A stretch of DNA of 10,089 nt from Actinomycetes bacterium (lineage in GTDB: Bacteria > Actinomycetota > CALGFH01): contig JASLIH010000330.1 in NCBI GenBank assembly GCA_030152105.1, forward strand, positions 1 through 10,089, in the 5' to 3' direction. The notes beneath the pieces are model-generated. The model was not told where the DNA came from and did not search any database. It worked only from the letters and a program-made list of their open reading frames with translations. A program made the position numbers and the translations under genes. This document shows positions 6,876 to 10,089 of this stretch, piece after piece (the first letter of the stretch is position 1; each line of letters opens with the position of its first letter).

Positions 6876-7598
6876 CTATGCCCCCTCGGCGGCCGGAGCC
6901 GGGACCTTGACCCAGAAGACCGTACCCTGTTCGTCGGCCCGCCCGCCGACCTCGCCGGCGAGGACCTGGGCGTAGGCCTTGGCCAGGGTGAGGCCCAGGC
7001 CGGCCCCGGAGCCCCGCCGCTCCACCGGCTCGTCGGAGCGGGTGAAGGGCCGGAACAGCTGGCTGATCCGCTCGTTGGTGAGGCGGGAGCCGCCGTCGTG
7101 GACCTCCCAGCTGGTGCCCTCGGGACCGGCGTCGACCGTGACCGTGACCATGCCGAGGCGCGGGCCGTAGGTCAGGCCGTTCTCGACCAGCGGCCGCAGG
7201 GCCAGCTTGACCAGCTCGGCGTCGCCGACCGCCTCGTTGTCGACGTCGCCGGCGAAGCGGACCCTGACCCCCTCGGTGCCGAGGTCGTCGACCAGGTTGA
7301 GGAGCACGTCACGGGGCCGGAAGGGCCGGGCCAGGGCCTCGATCCCGCCGTTGACCCGGGCCAGCAGCAGAAAGTCCCTGACCAGCCCCTGGAGCCGGTC
7401 GGTCTGGGTGAGCACGAGCGAGAGGAACTGCTGGACCGTCTCGGTGTCCAGCTGGTCGCCACGTTGCAGGAGAGTGGACACGAACCCACGGATGCAGGCC
7501 AGCGGCGTGTTGAGCTTGTGGGCGGCCAGGCCGAAGAGATCGCGGCCATCCTCTTCCAGCCCCAGCAGCGAAGGCGCCGTCGTCTGGCTCTGGGTCAT
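6876..7598 (-). CDS. Soluble sensor histidine kinase (HisKA + HATPase_c)
   Basis: 240-aa kinase, unusually short. There is no transmembrane helix and no recognisable sensor domain; only about 20 residues precede the dimerisation domain. The H-box is AAHKLNTPLACIRGF with His27, where most HisKA kinases have HE(L)RTPL. The HATPase domain (about 90-235) has the N box with Asn140 (PLVENGLTYGP), a G1 region with Asp168 (VHDGGS), an F box (ISQLFRPFTRSDE) and the G2 box GSGAGLGLTLAKAYAQ. The reading frame stays open far upstream, to 8003 and into the anti-sigma gene, but the kinase homology begins only after the ATG at 7598. A GGAGG lies about 13 nt before that ATG, a long spacing. A GTG further upstream cannot be excluded. 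It probably phosphorylates the adjacent response regulator. Confidence 0.88.
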   Translation of the reverse strand: MTQSQTTAPSLLGLEEDGRDLFGLAAHKLNTPLACIRGFVSTLLQRGDQLDTETVQQFLSLVLTQTDRLQGLVRDFLLLARVNGGIEALARPFRPRDVLLNLVDDLGTEGVRVRFAGDVDNEAVGDAELVKLALRPLVENGLTYGPRLGMVTVTVDAGPEGTSWEVHDGGSRLTNERISQLFRPFTRSDEPVERRGSGAGLGLTLAKAYAQVLAGEVGGRADEQGTVFWVKVPAPAAEGA

Positions 7599-7700
7599 AG
7601 GCTTGTCGTCCCCTCCGGTCGAGCGGCCAAAACTACTTGCGGACACAACCGGTCCAACGAGTGGTGCCGATTCTCGTACAGACAGCACCCTGCACGCCAC

Positions 7701-7727
7701 CATACCGACGAGGAACCCCTCGGTATG
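7701..7727 (-). terminator. Hairpin after the anti-sigma gene, possible terminator
   Basis: Inverted repeat cataccga (7701-7708)/tcggtatg (7720-7727) with an 11-nt GC-rich loop, 47 nt past the anti-sigma stop. No T-run follows on the minus strand. A second small stem, ctacg/cgtag at 7729-7743, lies beside it. It may separate the sigma/anti-sigma transcript from the kinase operon. Confidence 0.4.
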
Positions 7728-7773
7728 ACTACGGTCAACGTAGCCGATTCGGACTAACACCACGCGACCCGCA

Positions 7774-8559
7774 CTACGCGGAAGGTGGCGCGCCGACCAG
7801 TAGCGGCTGGTTCGTCGGCTTCTCGCTGCCGTCGGGGCCGGGCTCGTCCGTGATCGCGAACACCGTCCCAGGCTGGATCGGCACCTCGAACTGCAGCGCT
7901 TGCACGCCAGGGCGCCGTAGGGGCACGAAGACCAGCGCCTTCTGGGCGTCCTCGATCTTCCCCCCGGGGACCCCCCACAGCTCGTAGACGCGGTCGCGGG
8001 CAAGCGGCGGCAGGCTCTGGACCAGGAGGACGCCCCGGTCCTGGCGGCTGGAGGCGATCACCGTGGCCTGGGCCCCCTCCGGCCCGGGCACCTCATCCAT
8101 CGTCACCAGCTTGGCGCTGGGGTCGTTGGCCAGCTGGGTCGCCTGCTCCAGGGCGGTCAGGCGGTTGCGGATGGCGGCGTTCTCGTCGCGCAGGCTCAGG
8201 TTCCAGACCGACAGCGCCACCACTATCAGGATGGCGGCCGCGGCGGCCAGCCCGGGCAGCAGGCGCCGACTGACCCTTCTACGGGGTGCCGCCCCCGGGG
8301 TTGCGCCCACGCCCCGGCGGGCCGCCTCCGGCTCGATCTCGCGCCGGATCCCCGCCCACAGAGTGTCCGGCGGGTCGACCGGGGGCACGGCGTAGGCCAG
8401 CTCGCCGACCACCGCCTCCAGCTCGCGCACGCTGGCCTCACAGATCGCGCAGCCGTCCAGGTGCCGCCGGAAGTCGTGCTCGTCGTCGGGTTCCAGCGCC
8501 CCAAGCACGTAGCCGGCCGCGAGCTCCTCGAACTCGCTGTGGCTCATTGGCGTGTCCAC
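7774..8559 (-). CDS. rskA: RskA-type membrane anti-sigma factor
   Basis: 261-aa single-pass membrane protein that holds the neighbouring ECF sigma factor inactive. The N-terminal cytoplasmic domain has the zinc-binding anti-sigma signature HLDGCAIC (His33, Cys37, Cys40). A basic stretch (APRRRVSRRL) leads into the membrane helix at about 101-121. A short helical linker (122-145) and an extracytoplasmic RskA C-terminal domain (about 150-261) follow, with ATVIASSRQDRGVLLVQSLP, RVYELWGVPGG and FAITDEPGPDGSEKPTNQP, characteristic of the family. The start is GTG at 8559, served by GAGGAG at an 8-nt spacing. It overlaps the sigma gene by 16 bp. An ATG at 8547, in an ATGA overlap with the sigma stop, is the alternative. 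Family members are released by regulated proteolysis; nothing here shows the inducing signal. Confidence 0.93.
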   Translation of the reverse strand: MDTPMSHSEFEELAAGYVLGALEPDDEHDFRRHLDGCAICEASVRELEAVVGELAYAVPPVDPPDTLWAGIRREIEPEAARRGVGATPGAAPRRRVSRRLLPGLAAAAAILIVVALSVWNLSLRDENAAIRNRLTALEQATQLANDPSAKLVTMDEVPGPEGAQATVIASSRQDRGVLLVQSLPPLARDRVYELWGVPGGKIEDAQKALVFVPLRRPGVQALQFEVPIQPGTVFAITDEPGPDGSEKPTNQPLLVGAPPSA

Positions 8560-9143
8560 GGCTGCTGCTCCTCACGACCGGCGTCCGACAACGCCTCTTT
8601 CATCTTGCGCATGCCGGCCGCCATGCGGGTCTTCACCGTGCCAAGAGGCACCCCGACCAGGGCCGCGACCTCCCGCTGGGTGTAGCCCCCAAAGTAGGCG
8701 AGCAGGAGCGCCTGGCGCTGGGGATCGGGCAGGTCCTTGAGGGCCGCCCGGACCTCGGCGCGGCGCTCGGACGCCTCGACCTCGTCCTCGACTCGGGCCT
8801 TGGGGTCGGGCGCCAGCTCCAGCCTCTCGTCCGAGGTCCGCCAGCGGCGCAGGTTCTCCTCGCGGCGCACCACGTCGACGGCGCGGTGGTGGGTCATCGA
8901 CAGCAGATAGGTGGCGACCGTCCCCCGCCCAGCGTCGAACCGACGTGCATCACGCCACAGCGAGAGGAACACCTCCTGCACGACATCCTGCGCCAACGTC
9001 TCCTCGGTCAGGATCCGGCGCGCGAGCGAGTAGGCGGCCCGCCCGTAGCGGTCGTACAGCGCTTCCAGGGCGCCCGCGTCCTGCTGGGCCACGAGCTCGA
9101 CCAGCTGGCCGTCCCGGAGGCCCCCGTAGGGCGTTCCTCGCAC
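8544..9143 (-). CDS. ECF sigma factor (SigK/SigL-like)
   Basis: 199-aa extracytoplasmic-function RNA polymerase sigma factor. Region 2 spans about 25-98 (ALEALYDRYGRAAYSLARR, AQDVVQEVFLSLW, GTVATYLLSMTHHRAVDVVR). The linker is charged, and region 4 spans about 133-186 (LPDPQRQALLLAYFGGYTQ, REVAALVGVPLGTVKTRM). There is no extra C-terminal domain. The partner is an RskA-type anti-sigma factor with overlapping reading frame, the arrangement seen for SigK-like factors of actinobacteria. The GTG start at 9143 has AAGG about 10 nt upstream; no better start fits ahead of region 2. Regulon unknown; self-regulation is common for this class but I cannot identify a matching promoter with confidence. 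Confidence 0.95.
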   Translation of the reverse strand: MRGTPYGGLRDGQLVELVAQQDAGALEALYDRYGRAAYSLARRILTEETLAQDVVQEVFLSLWRDARRFDAGRGTVATYLLSMTHHRAVDVVRREENLRRWRTSDERLELAPDPKARVEDEVEASERRAEVRAALKDLPDPQRQALLLAYFGGYTQREVAALVGVPLGTVKTRMAAGMRKMKEALSDAGREEQQPWTRQ

Positions 9144-9268
9144 GCGCTAGGACCCTTCCTGCTAGGTCTTCGTTGGCGGGCGCACGTCGGTTTGCTTGGG
9201 TCGCATCCGGTACCGGCGGCCGACTGTGCCAAAGCCCGCAGGGAAGCTAGCACACCAGCGTAGGATGG

Positions 9269-9298
9269 TTGAGGGAGCTGTTCCGGCGTTGCTATAGT
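9269..9298 (+). promoter_or_regulatory. Sigma70-type promoter of the tRNA cluster
   Basis: TTGAGG (9269-9274), an 18-bp spacer and TATAGT (9293-9298) lie 11 bp before the first tRNA. Good match to a housekeeping promoter on the plus strand, divergent from the sigma gene. Confidence 0.75.
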
Positions 9299-9309
9299 GC
9301 TCGCCTCGC

Positions 9310-9382
9310 GCGGATGTGGCTCAGTTGGTAGAGCATCACCTTGCCAAGGTGAGGGTCGCGGGTTCGAGTCCCGTCATCCGCT
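9310..9382 (+). tRNA. tRNA-Gly (GCC)
   Basis: Full cloverleaf. Acceptor GCGGATG (9310-9316) pairs with CATCCGC (9375-9381). The anticodon stem TCACC/GGTGA encloses loop TTGCCAA with anticodon GCC at 9343-9345, and the T arm reads CGGGTTCGAGTCCCG. The 3' CCA is not encoded, so it must be added after transcription. Confidence 0.96.
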
Positions 9383-9394
9383 CCCCGTCCTCAC

Positions 9395-9420
9395 CCGCCC
9401 TCCGGGACCCCGGAGGGCGG
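9395..9420 (+). other. Perfect 11-bp hairpin between tRNA-Gly and tRNA-Cys
   Basis: ccgccctccgg (9395-9405) is perfectly inverted at 9410-9420, with loop gacc. No T-run follows and the next tRNA starts 18 bp later, so a processing signal or partial terminator fits better than full termination. The stem is seen; its role is inferred. Confidence 0.55.
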
Positions 9421-9438
9421 CTCCACGAGGGCCGGCAC

Positions 9439-9510
9439 GGCGGTGTGGCCGAGTGGTTCAGGCAAGGGTCTGCAAAACCCTGTACCCCGGTTCAATTCCG
9501 GGCACCGCCT
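9439..9510 (+). tRNA. tRNA-Cys (GCA)
   Basis: Acceptor GGCGGTG (9439-9445) pairs with CACCGCC (9503-9509). The anticodon stem AGGGT/ACCCT encloses loop CTGCAAA with anticodon GCA at 9472-9474, and the T arm reads CCCGGTTCAATTCCGGG. No encoded CCA. Confidence 0.96.
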
Positions 9511-9539
9511 CTACCCGTTCGCATATGATCGGGTCCTCC

Positions 9540-9614
9540 GGGCGCGTAGCTCAGCGGGAGAGCGCTTCCCTGACACGGAAGAGGTCACAGGTTCAAACCC
9601 TGTCGCGCCCACCA
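9540..9614 (+). tRNA. tRNA-Val (GAC), CCA encoded
   Basis: Acceptor GGGCGCG (9540-9546) pairs with CGCGCCC (9604-9610). The anticodon stem CTTCC/GGAAG encloses loop CTGACAC with anticodon GAC at 9572-9574, and the T arm reads ACAGGTTCAAACCCTGT. Unlike its two neighbours, the discriminator A is followed by an encoded CCA (9612-9614). Confidence 0.96.
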
Positions 9615-9632
9615 CATCCAACCGCAGGTCAA

Positions 9633-9662
9633 GCGGGGTCTTAGAACCCGCCCTCTCCCTTT
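9633..9662 (+). terminator. Candidate terminator of the tRNA cluster
   Basis: gcggg (9633-9637) pairs with cccgc (9647-9651) over loop gtcttagaa, followed by a pyrimidine run cctctcccttt. The stem is short but the position, 18 bp after tRNA-Val, is right. Confidence 0.45.
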
Positions 9663-9865
9663 CGTCGTCGGGCGGTGCGTCGTCGGGCAGCAACTGGGCA
9701 GCAACCGCGACTGAACCGGCAGGCTGACCGCCGCCTGGAGCGACGATGTTGAGGAGTTCCAGCGACCGCCTACCTTAGGCAGGGAGCCAGATGGCCGCCG
9801 GAGCCAGGCCTGGAAGACGCGGCTGGCGCACCTCCTGCAAGGGGCCTGGTAGCGGCCGCAATGGG

Positions 9866-9883
9866 GGGCGCCGCCCGGCGCCC
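9866..9883 (-). terminator. Hairpin after the YbjQ-like gene, possible terminator
   Basis: gggcgcc (9866-9872)/ggcgccc (9877-9883) with a 4-nt loop, 4 bp past the stop codon of the minus-strand gene. Very stable GC stem, followed on the minus strand by CCC rather than T residues. Confidence 0.5.
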
Positions 9884-9887
9884 TGGT

Positions 9888-10089
9888 TCAGGTTGGCCGG
9901 ACGGCGGCGGCGGTGCCGTAGGCGACGATCTCGGCCAGGCCGTTGCCCAGGTCCGAGGAGTCGAACCGCACCCCGAGGACGGCGTTGCCGCCGAGCTGCC
10001 GGGCGTGGTCGATGAGGCGCTCCAAGGCCGTGTGCCGGGCCCGATCGACCACCTCGGTGAACTCCTTGACCTCGCCGGCCTTGAGCGAA
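9888..10089 (-). CDS. YbjQ/UPF0145 family protein, C-terminal part (start beyond right edge)
   Basis: The last 67 codons of a minus-strand gene whose 5' end lies outside the window. The readable part shows the family pattern: GEVKEFTEVVDRARHTALER, then ARQLGGNAVLGVRFDSSDLG, then EIVAYGTAAAV near the end. Proteins of this family (Pfam YbjQ_1, 'putative heavy-metal-binding') are about 100-110 aa, so roughly 60% of the gene is here. The alternating beta-alpha pattern with GANAV-like and YGTA motifs is diagnostic of the family; biochemical function is not established. It converges with the tRNA cluster and shows no link to the pilus genes. Confidence 0.9.
   Translation of the reverse strand, partial: SLKAGEVKEFTEVVDRARHTALERLIDHARQLGGNAVLGVRFDSSDLGNGLAEIVAYGTAAAVRPT

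Noticed and set aside
5008..7757. Long plus-strand open frames (419 and 501 aa)
   Set aside because: Antisense shadows of the HD-GYP, response regulator and kinase genes. No motifs and no suitable ribosome sites.
7599..8003. N-terminal extension of the histidine kinase frame into the anti-sigma gene
   Set aside because: The extra residues are basic and Ser-rich and come from the alternate frame of the anti-sigma gene. Kinase homology begins only after the ATG at 7598.
9511..9693. 60-aa minus-strand frame containing GATGFEPVTSSVSGKRSPAE
   Set aside because: It is the antisense translation of tRNA-Val, a well-known spurious ORF type. The same applies to the plus-strand frames across 9297-9727.
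9600..9720. tRNA-Val 3' end as an attachment site for an integrated element
   Set aside because: No integrase and no repeated tRNA 3' fragment are visible in the window.
9791..10015. 74-aa plus-strand frame after the tRNAs
   Set aside because: Arg/Gly low-complexity translation, mostly antisense to the YbjQ-like gene. A GGGAG precedes its ATG, but there is no other support.
1..10089. CRISPR arrays, insertion sequences and phage genes
   Set aside because: No regularly spaced repeats, transposase motifs or terminal inverted repeats were seen.

Overview
This window is very GC-rich. It reads as chromosomal DNA of an actinobacterium (Actinomycetota), probably a less-studied lineage. The support is the base composition, frequent GTG starts, an ECF sigma factor paired with an RskA-type anti-sigma factor, a Flp/Tad pilus locus of the CpaB-CpaE-CpaF type, and a tRNA-Gly(GCC)/Cys(GCA)/Val(GAC) cluster. 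No species can be named from the sequence alone.

Everything from 9143 down to 1 is on the minus strand. In transcription order it holds an ECF sigma factor (9143-8544), its membrane anti-sigma factor (8559-7774), a soluble histidine kinase (7598-6876), a NarL/FixJ response regulator (6875-6186), a pseudo-receiver/HD-GYP protein with a damaged HD motif (6027-4780), a short Flp pilin (4761-4585), two further Flp pilins (4362-4138 and 4023-3793), a TadE-like minor pilin (3775-3353), CpaB (3337-2576), CpaE/TadZ (2573-1374) and CpaF/TadA (1364 into the left edge). The remaining tad genes (TadB, TadC, prepilin peptidase) are not in the window and would be expected to the left.

From 9269 rightward the plus strand has a sigma70-type promoter and three tRNA genes. 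A 273-bp spacer with two hairpins follows, then the 3' end of a convergent minus-strand YbjQ/UPF0145 gene that runs off the right edge.

Functionally the left two thirds is a pilus factory. CpaF is the motor ATPase, CpaE the polar or membrane localisation ATPase, CpaB a periplasmic or cell-wall assembly factor, TadE a minor pilin and the three Flp proteins the pilin subunits. Directly upstream on the same strand lies a signalling block: sigma/anti-sigma, kinase/regulator and a c-di-GMP-type HD-GYP homologue. The HD-GYP gene lies 18 bp from the first pilin. That this block controls the pilus is an inference from order and strand only.
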